DNA of 64,000 bases, taken from assembly GCF_040183065.1 (NCBI RefSeq), contig NW_027185520.1:155406-219405 (forward strand), read 5' to 3'. Position numbers and translations under genes: made by a program. This document shows, piece after piece, positions 49,482 through 60,737 of this stretch. The notes below the pieces were generated by a model. That model had not been told where the DNA came from. It saw only the letters and a list, made by a program, of their open reading frames with translations, and searched no databases. The stretch is from Periplaneta americana. Taxonomy: Eukaryota > Arthropoda > Insecta > Blattodea > Blattidae. Within the stretch, counting starts at the first letter, position 1. The number at the start of each line of letters is the position of its first letter.

Positions 49482-50490
49482 GGCTCTACTCTGAATGAAC
49501 TACATGCTCTAACCAAAGATATTCTATCACAGATGGCTTTATGGTTTGAATCTAATGGTTTTTTGCTTAATCAAGAAAAGGCTATCAACATAACTTTTAC
49601 CCTAAATCATGTAATAAAAAGGACAACATACAAAACTATACCAAATTTCTAGGACTTTTTAAAGACTCCAGTTTAACATGGGAAAAAACATATAGAATAT
49701 ATATGCACAAAATTATCAAGAATTACATATTTATTAAAGAAATTAGTGACTTGTGTTTCTCAAAATTATTTAAGATGTGCCTACTTTTCGTTCTTTCAGT
49801 CGATAATTAGGTATGCCTTAATTTTCTGGGGAAATGGTAGCAAAATTGGGAGTGTCTTGATTTTGCAAAAGAAAGCCATTAGAATTCTATGTCAATCAAA
49901 CTATCTGGAACACTGTCGACCTCTTTTCAAACAATCACAGATATTAACAGTCATAAATTTATATCTAAACGACCTAGTCCTTTACACTCGACAAAATATA
50001 GACAATTACTCATTAATAACCAATATAAGCCCCTACATAATTATGAAATTAGAAATAATCAACAAATTAATATTCCATACTGTAGATTACATAAAACTAG
50101 TACAAATTTTTCTATCATGGGGATGAAATTATATAATAACCTTCCCAGTCAATATTATAAGTTACCAACCAATAGTTTCAAAGCTAGATTTTATAATTGG
50201 CTTTTAATTAATCCTTTCTACTCTGTAGATGAGTTTCTTAACACAAATTCATAGGAAATTGTTTTTTAATAAATAAAGTTATTTACATTAGTTGCAATAA
50301 TTACATAAGAGTGAAGTGTTTTCATTAATTTTAGAGTTTCAAAATGTTTTGTGTTTTCATTTTAATTAAACTTTACTGTTTTCAATTATATGTGTATTTT
50401 CAAATGTATGTTTTCTTTTTTCCTCCCTTCTGTATTGTGACGAAGCCTATCACTGTATGTTTAAGGGCTTAATAAACTGAATTGAATACT
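49482..50490 (+). mobile_element. Degraded LINE, RT C-terminal region and 3' end
   Basis: Starting just inside the SINE junction, the reading is LNELHALTKDILSQMALWFE then SNGFLLNQEK, the region just after the RT active site. Pieces FLGLFKDSSLTW, YALIFWGNGSK, LQKKAIRIL and finally MGMKLYNNLPSQYY ... FYSVDEFL follow in different frames. No RNase H domain is present. The coding sense ends at 50,254. A 3' region ending ttaataaactgaattgaata (about 50,468-50,487) looks like a GAATT-type tail. The layout resembles Jockey/CR1-like insect LINEs; the clade is not certain. Confidence 0.82.
49746..50254 (+). pseudogene. RT thumb and C-terminal region of the degraded LINE, frameshifted
   Basis: Two overlapping frames share one ancestral coding sense. 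49,746-50,126 gives the YALIFWGNGS and QKKAIRILCQSNYLEHCRPL part. 50,120-50,254 gives MGMKLYNNLPSQYYKLPTN to the stop after EFLNTNS. At least one further shift lies upstream near 49,650. It cannot yield an intact protein. Confidence 0.82.
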
Positions 50491-52475
50491 GAATATAATC
50501 TAAGCTAACATAGCTTGCTGTCGAGGTTGCATATGTTTTTATTAATTTTTCTTTTCCCTCTTCCAAAATGAAACTGTAGCCAGCAATTCCTACTTAAAGT
50601 AGTTATTTTTGTTTAATAGCTAGCACTTTCGAGGCGCAATTTCATTAGTTAAATTTTTTAATGTTTAAACTATATATTCAGAATATTTCAGGACTTGAAT
50701 GAAGACGTTTTTACATATAGGAACATAACAAATATTTGGCATTTTGAGTTGTTTTTAAGAATATTTAATGTACTAATACGCTACGTAAATCCTCAATGTT
50801 TATATACCGGAAAACAAATGCACATGCAAAGCGCATCCCTCAAAGTACATATGTGCTATCTGTTGGTGCTAGTTCAGGATATCCCTATTCGCGCACTGCA
50901 CTAAGATGACGAATCAGTCATGTATCATGGCGGCATAATACATTTACGTTTCTCTGCGAAGTTTGACACAGTTTCCGGATTACAATCTTCTGCATTCTAT
51001 TGCTTCAAAGTTAATGAGAGCAAAAAGCTCGCCCTTTCAAAGTAAAAGGAAACTATCCATGCTGGACCGTGATTTCTCAATGACCGATGCGATAAAACGA
51101 TAGTTCAAGGAACGATGAAACCGGGGAAAAAATAATGTTACTTGTATGGGACTATTTCTGGGACTAAAAAAAGCGGACGAAAAAGGCGGGAAAATGACGA
51201 TAACGGGAACAATGCATTGAGGTTCCATTGTATTACTATTTCAATTTTATTTCTTACTTCAATGTGAAATAAGCATATCGTATTTTTATTTTTTCCTACA
51301 CGGTTTAAAATTTCATTTTCATAACATGAAATATGCATCATTATTCTTCACGATCTATAGAATATTCAACTCAAATGGCAGTGCAGACACAGTTCTTAAT
51401 CTCATTTGTTCAGTTTCAAAGAAGCAGACCCTATTGCCTATGTTCTCTTAAAATAAGGTTGTAGAATTTATTCTAAATTGTTCAAGATTTTAACTTGACT
51501 ATTACACTTTTACTACGTCACACTACTTTTGACCAATAAAATGGTACGAAAGGACGTCTTTCAACCAATCATGGCTGCTTATCGCACAATTTTATCGCGT
51601 CCCTAGCATTTGTTTATTTTTATCACTACCGGTACCCTAGCATTTGTTTCTTTGTTTGCTAACATTTCAAACTGCGCTGGTCTGGACGCCAAAAAACAGA
51701 AAATTACAAACCACTCCAGTCGATGCACAGCACTTTCAAATATGACTCGCATTGGCATTCAAGAACAAGAATTAATAAAGATCACTAGTAATATATGAAG
51801 AGCACCATTCGGAAATCCTGAATAAGTTGAGGGATACACCATGTACATCAACGAGTTCCTTTCTTTTGCGCACACGTCTTATATAACATCACCTGAACCA
51901 CCAACCACTAAAACATTCAAATTTGAAAATTGTACTTTCAATAATCGTTTCTTTTAAAATTATTCATGTTTATTTTTTATTTCACCATCGTTAATTAAAA
52001 TGTTTCTTGTTTATTTCATCATCCCTAATTAAAGCTTTTCTAACACTTGTTTATGTTATTTAGGTTATGTTTGTTATAGCTTCTGCTATATGATATTATG
52101 GATAGTCACGTATCAGAGAGTGTTTTAATACTAAGATTTATTCAAAATCATCTGTCAAGTGACATTGATTACTGGGATCAGGATGATTGAAGTGGAATGC
52201 AACTGTTTTAATAAAAATGAAACTGAATCAACAAAGCCTTCTTGACTAGTAACCGTTCACAGAGTTCAATAAGATTCCATAGTTGGCACAACTGATAACA
52301 AGAAAACATAATCATAAAACACTATGCCATCTAGCGTAATGTTGCGATGGTACAATAATACATTTGAAGACAGTTGTATTTTCTTAAGCCAATTAATATT
52401 TTATTGTATTGGAGTACTTCGTTACTTATAATCTTTATATACTTTCTTCTAATCGTGTAATAGTCAATTAAATCC
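50491..52475. other. 2-kb interval, mostly unclassified
   Basis: No credible gene. The segment 51,060-51,228 (ends gggaacaatgcattgaggtt then ccattgta) looks like the right end of a Tigger-like DNA transposon, but its left end was not found. From about 51,510 to 52,260 the sequence looks like a dispersed non-coding repeat I cannot name. Confidence 0.45.
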
Positions 52476-52519
52476 CACTCGAGTTTTGATTTTCTCTAGA
52501 TAAATCAAAACCTCCAGTG
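52476..52519. repeat. Imperfect palindrome
   Basis: Left arm cactcgagttttgattt (52,476-52,492) and right arm aaatcaaaacctccagtg (52,502-52,519) are reverse complements apart from a small bulge. It may be the terminal hairpin of the unclassified repeat to its left. Confidence 0.7.
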
Positions 52520-53165
52520 AGATTAGTGTTGAAAAAAAAAAGCTGTGTTTATTCTCTATTATCTAACACAGTTTAAACAAAAATTTAACGGTATATCATC
52601 TGTATTTTTTCTTAAGAGTTTAAATGCAATGCATCTGGAATGATGGCAATGACATTCATCAAACAGATGAAGGGGTTTGTTCAGAGCAACACAAGTCCAA
52701 GCTGGTTTTAGGCCACAGCATTGCAACTTCTCATAATTAATATATTTTAAAATACACATTTCTCTGGAAAAATAAAGAAGTAAATTAAAATCATCAGTAC
52801 CAGTTGCAGAAGACACAGCCCTGCAGTATATATTGACTACACCCCAACTCTGGCTACTAGCAACAGGCATCTATAATGAACACCGATCAAAATACCCCTC
52901 ATTTCTCGTGAAAAACAACAACAAAATAGACTACAGTGGACTATAGTGGACTTTATGTTGTCAGCAAACAGCTGGATACATTAAGAAGATTGATGATTTC
53001 TCTGGAAAACTATTCAAAATATAGCACAATGCTATTTGACTTTTTTTGCTCTTTCCTCAAGGAATCATCCACCACAATTATTGACTGACTTACGGTTCAC
53101 CTTGTACATAATCTGTTCTAATGTACTGTGAATTATAATTATTTCCAACCTTAAGCTGGGGACAT
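52520..53165. other. Unclassified interval
   Basis: A 103-codon minus-strand frame (52,559-52,870) shows no motif I recognise, and there is no sign that it is a real exon. A local direct repeat, tacagtggac and tatagtggac, lies near 52,932. Confidence 0.4.
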
Positions 53166-53311
53166 TCCTCTTCAAATCCTTCACTTCCTTCTCAAGTCCT
53201 CTTGAAATCCTTCACTCCTTCTGATGTCCTCTTGAAATCCTCCACTCCTGATGTCCTCTTGAAATCCTTCACTCCTTCTGATGTCCTCTTGAAATCATCC
53301 ACTTCTTCTTG
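53166..53311. repeat. Minisatellite, period about 27-31 bp, five copies
   Basis: Units start with tcctcttgaaatccttcact or close variants at 53,166, 53,197, 53,227, 53,254 and 53,284 (spacings 31, 30, 27, 30). The repeat gives a repetitive open frame on the plus strand that should not be read as a gene. Confidence 0.93.
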
Positions 53312-53645
53312 CTCATTCATCTCAGGAAAAGTTGTCATCTCCCTCTGGCCGGCAGACAAAACATCTGGAGAAATTCACAATAAAGTCAGCTCAGTGTTAT
53401 CCAAAATGTCATATCTTACTTTACAAATCCTCATTACTTGTACTATTCAGGTTCGGCTAAACAGACATCCCAGTTTTCACACAACTGTCCCAACAAAAAC
53501 TTCAGCACACTTGCACTTCCCGAATTTTACTAAAGACGCAAAATACAATACTTCCTCAATTATTTCATTTTATCATTACCAGCAGCACAAGAATTCAAGA
53601 CCATTACACAAATATCTATTTCCACATATATCTAAGGCATCAAAA

Positions 53646-55186
53646 TAGTGATGGAGGAAATAAATTAAATACCGACATATTGATATTGCAATATATTGCA
53701 AACCTAATTTCGATAAATGATATATATCGCAGAAAATATATTGATATATCGAACGATTATCGATATATTGCTATTCCATAAGCAAATTGCATTTTAATGC
53801 GTACATTTACTGTATTACAATAAAATTACTTGAATTTTAATATTCCTTTTTACCATTGAAATTAACATCATAACAGTCAAAAGCATAAATGTAAAATTGT
53901 AACAATAAATTTTCAATACCATATGATGTAGGTCCCAAAAAGGTAAAGGTAAAGGTATCCCTGTAACATGCCATGAAGGCACTTGGGGGGCATGGAAGTA
54001 GAGCCCCATTCTTTCCATGACCTCGGCACTAGAATGAGGTGGTGTGGTCGGCACCACACTCTGACCGCCTTTTACCTCCGGGAAAGACCCGGTACTCAAT
54101 TTTATAGGAGGCTGAGTGAACCTCGGGGCCGTTCTGAAAGTTTGGCAACGAGAAAAAATCCTGTTACCACCTGGGATAGAACCCCGGACCTTCCAGTCCG
54201 CAGCCAGCTGCTCTACCAACTGAGCTACCCAGCCGCCGATGTAGGTCCTAACCTAAATCAAAATTATGGTGGAGGCAAGGGAGCTTAAATGATATAGTGG
54301 GAAAGAGTTAAGTGAACTTTACATGGTTGAATATATTGGAACACGCTAATGTTATATAAGATTCAATCCAGGACAGATATAATGCTCTTTTCTACCTAAC
54401 AACGTAATAATTTTTAAATGTAAGTAAACAGAACTTGTAATTATTTTTCAATGTAAGTAAATTTATTTAGAATATTACAAGTTTTAACAAACTTCACAGT
54501 TGATTTGATACAATCCTTCTATAGTAAGTTCCCATTGCAAGTTATTGTTACATTCCAACATTCCAAACAACAATGGTGATTATTATAGGGATAGAATTTT
54601 TATGCACTAAAAGATATAATAAGAAAACTATGTCAGCACTAGGTTGTGGATAGAAATCATAGACGTAAACAAATGTCACATCGGTATTAAATCCCTGTTT
54701 CTCTTTCCATTTCAGAATATAGAAATAAAAGTTTTGATACCCGTTTGGAGGTCAGACGGTTCCCTTTCAGGGTGGGAGTTGCTCTCCTGCCTTGGAGAAC
54801 ATTAATAACAATATTAAAACAATAGTAGATAAATCTCCCATCTGTCTCACGTTCGCACATGCTGCATTTTGAATTTGGTGCTGCATATTAAACAGTTTGA
54901 ATTCGAATTCCAGTCCAGACAATTAGAACAAGGTATTGAGTGAGGTTGCATAATTATGTAACCGTCCACCTTCAGTAGCGCCATCTCTTGGGAACTATCG
55001 GAGTTGTCTAGTGTGAATTTTGTTGTTGTTGATAATGATAATAATTCTACAAAAAAATCGATAAATTTATGAGAAAACCGATATATTATACGATATATTG
55101 AATCAAAATTTCGATATCGATATATCGCTATATCGAAACGAAAATATCGGTATTTTGTAAAAACCGATATATCGTTCCCATCTCTA
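53646..55186. mobile_element. hAT-like element with perfect 8-bp TSD, carrying a nested SINE
   Basis: CATCAAAA is duplicated at 53,638-53,645 and 55,187-55,194. The termini are TAGTGATGG (left) and CCATCTCTA, which reads TAGAGATGG (right). Both sub-terminal regions are rich in cgatatat motifs in inverted arrangement (53,670-53,775 and 55,060-55,175). Without the nested SINE and its TSD the element is about 1.23 kb with no transposase. An 8-bp TSD and TAGNGATGG-type ends support hAT. Confidence 0.88.
53936..54237 (-). mobile_element. tRNA-derived SINE (family C) with 11-bp TSD, nested in hAT
   Basis: GATGTAGGTCC flanks the insertion at 53,925-53,935 and 54,238-54,248. On the minus strand it begins ggcggctgggtagctcagtt, with box A at 54,209-54,227 (tagctcagttggtagagca) and box B at 54,173-54,183 (ggttctatccc). 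It ends in a repeated tacctt tail (plus-strand aaaggt repeats at 53,939-53,957). The tRNA-like head is well preserved. Open frames on both strands across it are not genes. Confidence 0.93.
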
Positions 55187-55194
55187 CATCAAAA

Positions 55195-55340
55195 GAATAT
55201 TTCATTAAACTGCAGTGCAACGAGGTGAAAATCAATTTTCTACCTGTGCGACCACAGCATTCCTTATTCATATTTCAGCCAACAGGACTGCACTCAGGTG
55301 CAAACAATTTCCCGAATACCAGGAAACTTAATTTCTTGTC
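55195..55340. other. Interval between hAT TSD and polypurine tract
   Basis: Ordinary mixed sequence with no recognised feature. Confidence 0.4.
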
Positions 55341-56126
55341 CCCCCCATCTGAAAATGGAGGGGATAATGACAGAGAAGATATATGGAAAATAGAAGGGTG
55401 CATATAGAGAAAATACAGGAGACAAAACAGGAATACTTGAGATAAAATGGAGGACAAAATAGAGGAGGAATTAAAGGGAAAATAGAGGGTATAATAAAGG
55501 AGGTATTACAGGAGAAATAGAGGGAAAGCAGAGGTGATAACAGAACGAAAATACAGTTCAATATAGACATAAAATGGATGAGAAAATAGACCAGAAAATA
55601 AAAGGAAAAATACACGGGAAACTAGAGGAGGAAATAGAGGGGAAAATAGTAGGCAAAATATAGGACAACAAAGAAGAGAAAAAAAATCTATGACAAAATA
55701 GATCATATAATACAGGACAAAAATGGAGAGGATAATAGATGAAAATACAAAAGATAACAGCTAGAAAATAGAGCAGAAAATTAAGGAGCAAACATAAAAT
55801 AAAGACAAAATTGACGAAACATTACACGGGAAAATAGAGAGGGGGGGAAATAGAACACAAAATGGACAAAATTAAGAGGACAAAATACAGGGGAAATTAC
55901 ACCAGAAAATATACGAGAACGTAGAGGAGAAATAAAGTACAAACTGGAGGGAAAATAGAGGGAATAATAAGTGGATTAAAATAGACGGGGTATTAGAGAA
56001 GAAAGTACACAGAAAATAGAGCATACAATATTGCAAAACACTGAGACAAAATAGAGAAAAAAAGAGAAAAATACAGCAGAATATACACGATAAAATACAA
56101 GCAAAATAGAGAGAATTTATAGACAA
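55340..56126. repeat. Degenerate polypurine tract, segment A
   Basis: The plus strand is dominated by variations on gaaaatagagg and gagaaaata with few pyrimidines. No fixed period is obvious. The long hydrophobic frames on the minus strand (rich in FSLLFSP) are translations of this low-complexity DNA. Confidence 0.9.
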
Positions 56127-56141
56127 CATGGAAGCAAATAT

Positions 56142-56844
56142 GTTATTGTTGTTTTCTAATGCCAGGCGTTTGACAATAAAGTCATTTGATCTCTTTCACT
56201 CCAATATTTTTCAAAGATATTATCATGGTCAGCCACTGAAGCACAGATTTTGAGGTATGAAAATGGCAAGTTGTAGCCGATTTAAGTGAACACCATATTT
56301 TAACGTTTTGGTGGCTACTTCATTCACACACAACCCCCAGAATGTCTGGAGGACCACACCTGCTGTTGGTCGACGGGTCCATTGGACCTAGCTGGGAGAT
56401 CTTGTTGATCACCAGCTTTCCCTCCTTAAGCCACTGGAGGACGATTTTAGTGCCATAGCAGGTCAGCACTAGGAACAGAAAAGTAGAAAGAGGAGGAAGG
56501 AAAGGGAAATGAACCCCTAGGCCTCGAATGCTCTAATGCCGTTGGGGTCGAAGAAAGTAAGAGTTCAGACAGAGGACTGGGTAGGAAAGGATAAAGAGGG
56601 AATTAGGTTATTGAATAGAGGAAAATTATACCAAATTCGGTCATTAACTCATCAAGCTGACCAGTGCTAATTGATGAGTAGCCCCTCCCTTTAGTTCAGC
56701 TTGTAAAATTACGCTTACTAACAGCTGCACCACGGGAAGGTAGGGATGGGACATTGGGTATTTGTCCAGGTTGGTTCCTTAAAGCCTTCAATGGGAAGGA
56801 TTAATGGCTCTCCCCCCTGTATCCGATAGATACCCTTTTGCAGC
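56142..56844 (-). mobile_element. 703-bp non-autonomous LINE derivative with perfect 15-bp TSD
   Basis: CATGGAAGCAAATAT is duplicated at 56,127-56,141 and 56,845-56,859. On the minus strand the 3' end (56,145-56,257) matches the last ~110 bp of the RNase H LINE at 37.22-37.33 kb, with a variant aacaacaataac tail. The 5' part is unrelated to that fragment. It starts with gcaaaagggtatctatcgga and includes a 47-codon open stretch (about 56,326-56,466) ending DILGVVCE. This fits an internally deleted LINE (5' leader joined to the 3' end) or a chimeric SINE-like element. Confidence 0.82.
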
Positions 56845-56859
56845 CATGGAAGCAAATAT

Positions 56860-57715
56860 AGAAACAGAGAAATAGAGAAGGAAATAAAGGGGAAAAATAG
56901 ACGGATAATAGAGAGGAAATAGAGAAATAGCAGAAAAATACAAGAGAATATAGAGAAGAATTTAGAGGACAAAATACAGCACAAAATATGAGGGATAATT
57001 AATAGAGCATAAAATAAAGAGAGTAATAGAGTAGAGGAAAAAATTAAGGGGAAAAATCAGAGGAGAAAGTAGACGAGAAAATAGAGGGAAAATGGAGGAC
57101 AAAATAAGGCCGAAATAAAGAAGAAAGTGGAGGGGGAAGTAGAAAATCCAGGAGAAATAGAAAAAATAGAGAAGAACATAGAGCAAAAAATAAAACATAT
57201 ATACAGGAAAAGACAGAAAATAAAGCAGAAAACAGGGAAGAATATACAGGGAAAATAGAGGAAAAAAGACAGAAAACAAAGAGAAAACAGAGTACAAAAT
57301 ACAGAAACTACATGAGAAAATGGAGGGAAAAAAAGATGACAAATTTGAGGAACACCTATATGAAAATGAGTAGAGAAAATAGAGGAAAAAATAAAGCAGA
57401 AAATCGAGACAAAATAGACTAAAAAATAGAGAGAATAAAGAGCAGAAAATGGAGAGAAATAGAGAGGGAAATAGAGGAGAAATTAGAGAGGACAGACAGA
57501 AGAAAATAGAGAGTAAAAATACAGGAGAAAGACTAGAAATAGAAAGGAAATAGACGAAAAGAGAAAAAAGACGATAAAACAGAAAGAAAATAGAATAGAA
57601 AATAGAGAACCAAATAGAAAAGAAAACAGAGAAATATAGAACACAGGAAAATATGCTACAAAATAGAGGAGAAAATAAAGTGAAAACAAAGTAGAAAATA
57701 AAGGGGGAAAATAGA
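56860..57715. repeat. Degenerate polypurine tract, segment B
   Basis: Continuation of the gagaaaata-type purine-rich sequence between the LINE derivative and the solo LTR. Removing those two insertions would join it to segments A and C. Confidence 0.9.
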
Positions 57716-57948
57716 ATATTGTGACAGCGACGTGAGATTCGAACTCACGACCAGCGTCCCGCAAGAGAGAAGATCGCGCGGAGCACTTTGGGATGGCGCG
57801 CGGCGGAGAGGGGAAAGGGCCAACGCGGCGAGAGAGTGGAGAGAGAGTGCGCGCGCATCTGGTGCTGGTAGAGAGGAGAGGGCTCGGGATTTTTCTGGAG
57901 TGCCATCTCTAGAGACGCGTCGAACTTTCGAGGCTACGTCGCTGTGGT

Positions 57949-57955
57949 TATAAAT
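57949..57955 (+). promoter_or_regulatory. TATA box of the solo LTR
   Basis: TATAAAT lies about 230 bp inside the LTR and about 40 bp upstream of a TCAGTT initiator-like element. Confidence 0.7.
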
Positions 57956-58067
57956 TACGGACGCGAAGGAACGACAGCAGTTTCGAGTTTCAGTTGATTA
58001 GTCAGCCAGTCTTGTGTACCGGAGTTCGACTCGAGTGTGCGTCCGCATCTGCATCAGCATCCGAAGG

Positions 58068-58175
58068 CCTGAGTTCGAGTGCAGTGGACCGCAGTTGGAG
58101 TGACCTGAGTTCGAGTGCAGTGGACCGCAGTTGGAGGGACCCGAGTTCGAGTACAGTGAACTGTCTCTGAAGGTC
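58068..58175 (+). repeat. 36-bp tandem repeat inside the LTR, three copies
   Basis: Units beginning cctgagttcgagtgcagtgg start at 58,068 and 58,104. A diverged unit (cccgagttcgagtacagtga) starts at 58,140. The exact 36-bp spacing suggests local duplication in the R/U5 region. Confidence 0.9.
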
Positions 58176-58465
58176 TGTGGTTCGAGATACTGTGAACTCG
58201 AGTGACTGAGATAGAAGAACTGTGAACTGAGAACTGATAGTTCTGATTTGTAAATAGTGCTTTGTAAATATTAGTTAAGATTAACAGTTCATTGTTGTGC
58301 GTAATAGTCCAAGTAAATTGTCATTGTCGTCGGTGGAGTGCTATAACGAATACTGTGTTGAGTGAAGATCCAATTGTTGACGAGAGCGTTTAAGGTGAAT
58401 TGTAGAAAGGAATTATTGTTGTGACGAATAAATTACATTGTTGTTACTAATAAAGTTCACAATAT

Positions 58466-59880
58466 AGAGCACAAAATGGAGAAAATAGAGAAGAAAATAA
58501 CGAGGTGACAGTGCTAAATAGAGGAGAGAAATAGGCGAAAAATAGAGTACAAAATGAAGTACAAAACTGAGGAGAATGTAGAGAAAATAGAGCACAAATT
58601 AGAGGAGAAAATACAGCAGAAATTAGAGGAAAAGGAGAAAATGGAGAGAAAATGAAGTGGGCAAATAGAGAATAACATACAGAAAATACAGAGCACTCAC
58701 ACAGTTCAAAATACTGGACAAAATAGAGAAGAGGAGAAAATGAAGCATAAAACAGAGAAATTATAGTACAAAATAGGACACTAAACGACAAAATAGAGAG
58801 AAAATTGAATAGGCAAAAGAGGAGAGGGTAGAGGAAAAAAAAAGAGAAGTATAAAGAGAGAATTTAGAGCTAAAGTATAGATAAAATAAGGCTGGCGGTA
58901 ATAGAGTAGAAAATAGAGAGAAAACAGATACAATATACAGCAGAAAATAAGAGTAGAAAATAGAGGAAAAATACAAAAATATCACAGTAAAAAATTGAGC
59001 ACAAGATACACACAAAATAGAGAAAATAGAATAATAGAGGGGAAAATGAAAGCAAATAACAGAAAATATATAGAAAATAGAAAAGAGAATAGAGGAGAAA
59101 ATAGAAGGAAAAAAGAGAGAAAATAAACGAGAAAATATAGACACTTACAACAGAAAATACAGAGAAAATAGAGTGGAACGTAGAGAGATAATATAGTATA
59201 TACTGGAGCAGAAAATAGAGAGAATATAGAGCAGAAAAGAGGAAATATAGAGCAGAACAAAGAAAATAAAATAAAATTAACAACAAATTACATTGAAAAT
59301 AAAGCAGAGAATAGAGAGGAAATAGTAGAAAATATAGGACAAAACAGGGTAGGAAATAGAGAAGAAAATAGGGTACAAATTAGAGGAGAAAATAGACAGT
59401 AAATGGAGGGGAAAAGAAAAAATAAGATAAAATACAGGAGAAAATACAGTAGAAATAGAGGAGAAACCTGAGACAATAAAGAGAAATTTGAGCAAATAAA
59501 AGAGAAAAAATAGGGGCGAATATATAGCAAAAAATAGAGGACAAAATAGAACATAGCGTTCAAAGTAGAGGAGAAAAAGACAGCAGAAAATATACAGAAA
59601 ATAGGGAGAATGTAAAGAAATAAAATGAGAAGAAAGCGACAAACTAGAATAGAAAATAGAGGAGAAAATACAACATGAAATATAGAAAATAGAGGAGAAA
59701 GTAGAGGAGAAAACAGAGGAAAAAGAGCAGAAAATGCAGAGAAATTAGAGCACAACACACAGAAAATAGAGCAGAGCTATGGAGAATATAGACGAGAATA
59801 TAGAGAGAAAACAGAGAATAAATAGAGGAGAGAATACAGAAAAAATAGAGAACAAAATGAGAAACAAGATTCCATTGATA
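58466..59880. repeat. Degenerate polypurine tract, segment C
   Basis: Purine-rich plus strand with repeated gaaaatagag-like words. It ends near 59,880 at normal-composition DNA before the Tigger-like element. Minus-strand frames of 60-156 codons are hydrophobic low-complexity artefacts. Confidence 0.9.
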
Positions 59881-59910
59881 AATCATTTTAATATCCTATA
59901 GGCCTATATA

Positions 59911-60735
59911 CAGTAGAACTTGATTATAACGACATCCAAGGGACCTTGAAAATTATGTTGTTATAAACGTCGGAGTAACTGAGATTCATATTATCAGTCT
60001 AGTGAGGTGGAAAATGAAAAATAATAAACATAATTAGGCTTATTTTAGATTTACGTATTCACTTTTAAGCATACCATGAACACAATAAAATACATGTAGG
60101 TTACAATTATAAATACAGTACTCTGTATTAAAACAGTTTGTTCATTACTCACAAACTTATTTACTGAGGAGTGAAGTAATCAGTCATTTTACTCTGTTGT
60201 TTCCTACTTGCCCAATATACACTTTCTAAATTAAATTCTATGTTCATTATTTCAGTTGCAATTTCACTGCTTCCTCTCCTAGCTTGATACTCCCTCCTTT
60301 AGCTTCATAGAAATGTTTCACAATTCTAATCGCTTCTAAAGTGTCACTCATTTCTCTTAGTGGTGATACTGCGTTAAAATGCGTGTACTTAGTGAAAACT
60401 TCCTGTCGAAACTGACCGCATGCAGGTACCATTAATACCGCATGAATTCGGGCAGGTGACAATGGGATGGGAATCTGCCTGCATTCCAGAGGTCTGTGAT
60501 AGAAGGGAACAGTAAAGGATTTGCCAGATTTCAGCAAAATATTTCTTAAAATACTTTGGTTCTTAGAAAATTGTATTCCAAACTGAGGTTGAAAATGATA
60601 GACGCATATACGTTTGTCATATTAAGCAAGGTAGAAAAGCATATGTCTTATGGGGAATTAGTTGGGACCACAGAATATTTTACGTTATAGGCGAGGTGTC
60701 GCACAAAACGAGGTCGCTATAACCAAGTTCTACTG
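59911..60735 (-). mobile_element. Tigger/pogo-like DNA transposon remnant, 825 bp
   Basis: The left end CAGTAGAACTTGATTATAAC and the right end (reverse complement CAGTAGAACTTGGTTATAGC) are terminal inverted repeats flanked by TA (59,909-59,910 and 60,736-60,737). CAGT(A/C)GAACCT-type ends with TA duplication are typical of the Tigger/pogo group of Tc1/mariner elements. It encodes only a transposase C-terminal remnant on the minus strand, so it is an internally deleted copy. Confidence 0.87.
60247..60537 (-). pseudogene. Transposase C-terminal remnant in the Tigger-like element
   Basis: A 96-codon frame inside the inverted repeats ends DTLEAIRIVKHFYEAKGGSI then KLGEEAVKLQLK. A helical segment of this kind lies at the C terminus of pogo/Tigger/jerky-type transposases, which end shortly after it. 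The catalytic DDE region is absent. Family assignment rests mainly on the flanking TIRs; homology of this protein piece is inferred. Confidence 0.55.
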
Positions 60736-60737
60736 TA

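Larger units (their letters stand above)
57720..58461 (+). mobile_element. Solo LTR, 742 bp, with 4-bp TSD
   Basis: The element starts TGTGACAGCG and ends TAAAGTTCACA (TG...CA with a short TGTGA/TCACA inverted end), flanked by ATAT at 57,716-57,719 and 58,462-58,465. It has a TATA box (TATAAAT, 57,949-57,955), a TCAGTT initiator-like site at 57,990-57,995 and AATAAA signals at 58,427 and 58,449. These fit U3-R-U5 organisation. No internal retroviral-type coding or second LTR is adjacent, so it is a solo LTR left by recombination. The superfamily (for example Ty3-like) is not determined. The arginine-rich open frame at its start is not a gene. Confidence 0.86.

Noticed and set aside
51060..51228. 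Complete Tigger-like element
   Set aside because: Only one end resembles a terminus. No matching left end was found upstream, so a full element is not claimed.
52559..52870. 103-codon cysteine-rich minus-strand frame
   Set aside because: No motif, signal peptide or neighbouring support was found. The length is compatible with chance in this context.
53983..54288. 101-codon plus-strand frame and a 134-codon minus-strand frame at 53.8-54.3 kb
   Set aside because: Both are products of the SINE with TSD. The tRNA-like head explains the sequence.
57733..57765. tRNA gene suggested by a perfect T-arm-like hairpin
   Set aside because: No acceptor, D or anticodon arm can be placed in tRNA register. 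It lies at the end of an LTR.
57732..57953. Arginine-rich frame at the start of the LTR
   Set aside because: It lies in the U3 region of a solo LTR and shows no domain.
55328..59886. Many minus-strand hydrophobic frames up to 156 codons
   Set aside because: They are low-complexity translations of the polypurine tract (F, S, L, I, Y repeats), not membrane proteins.
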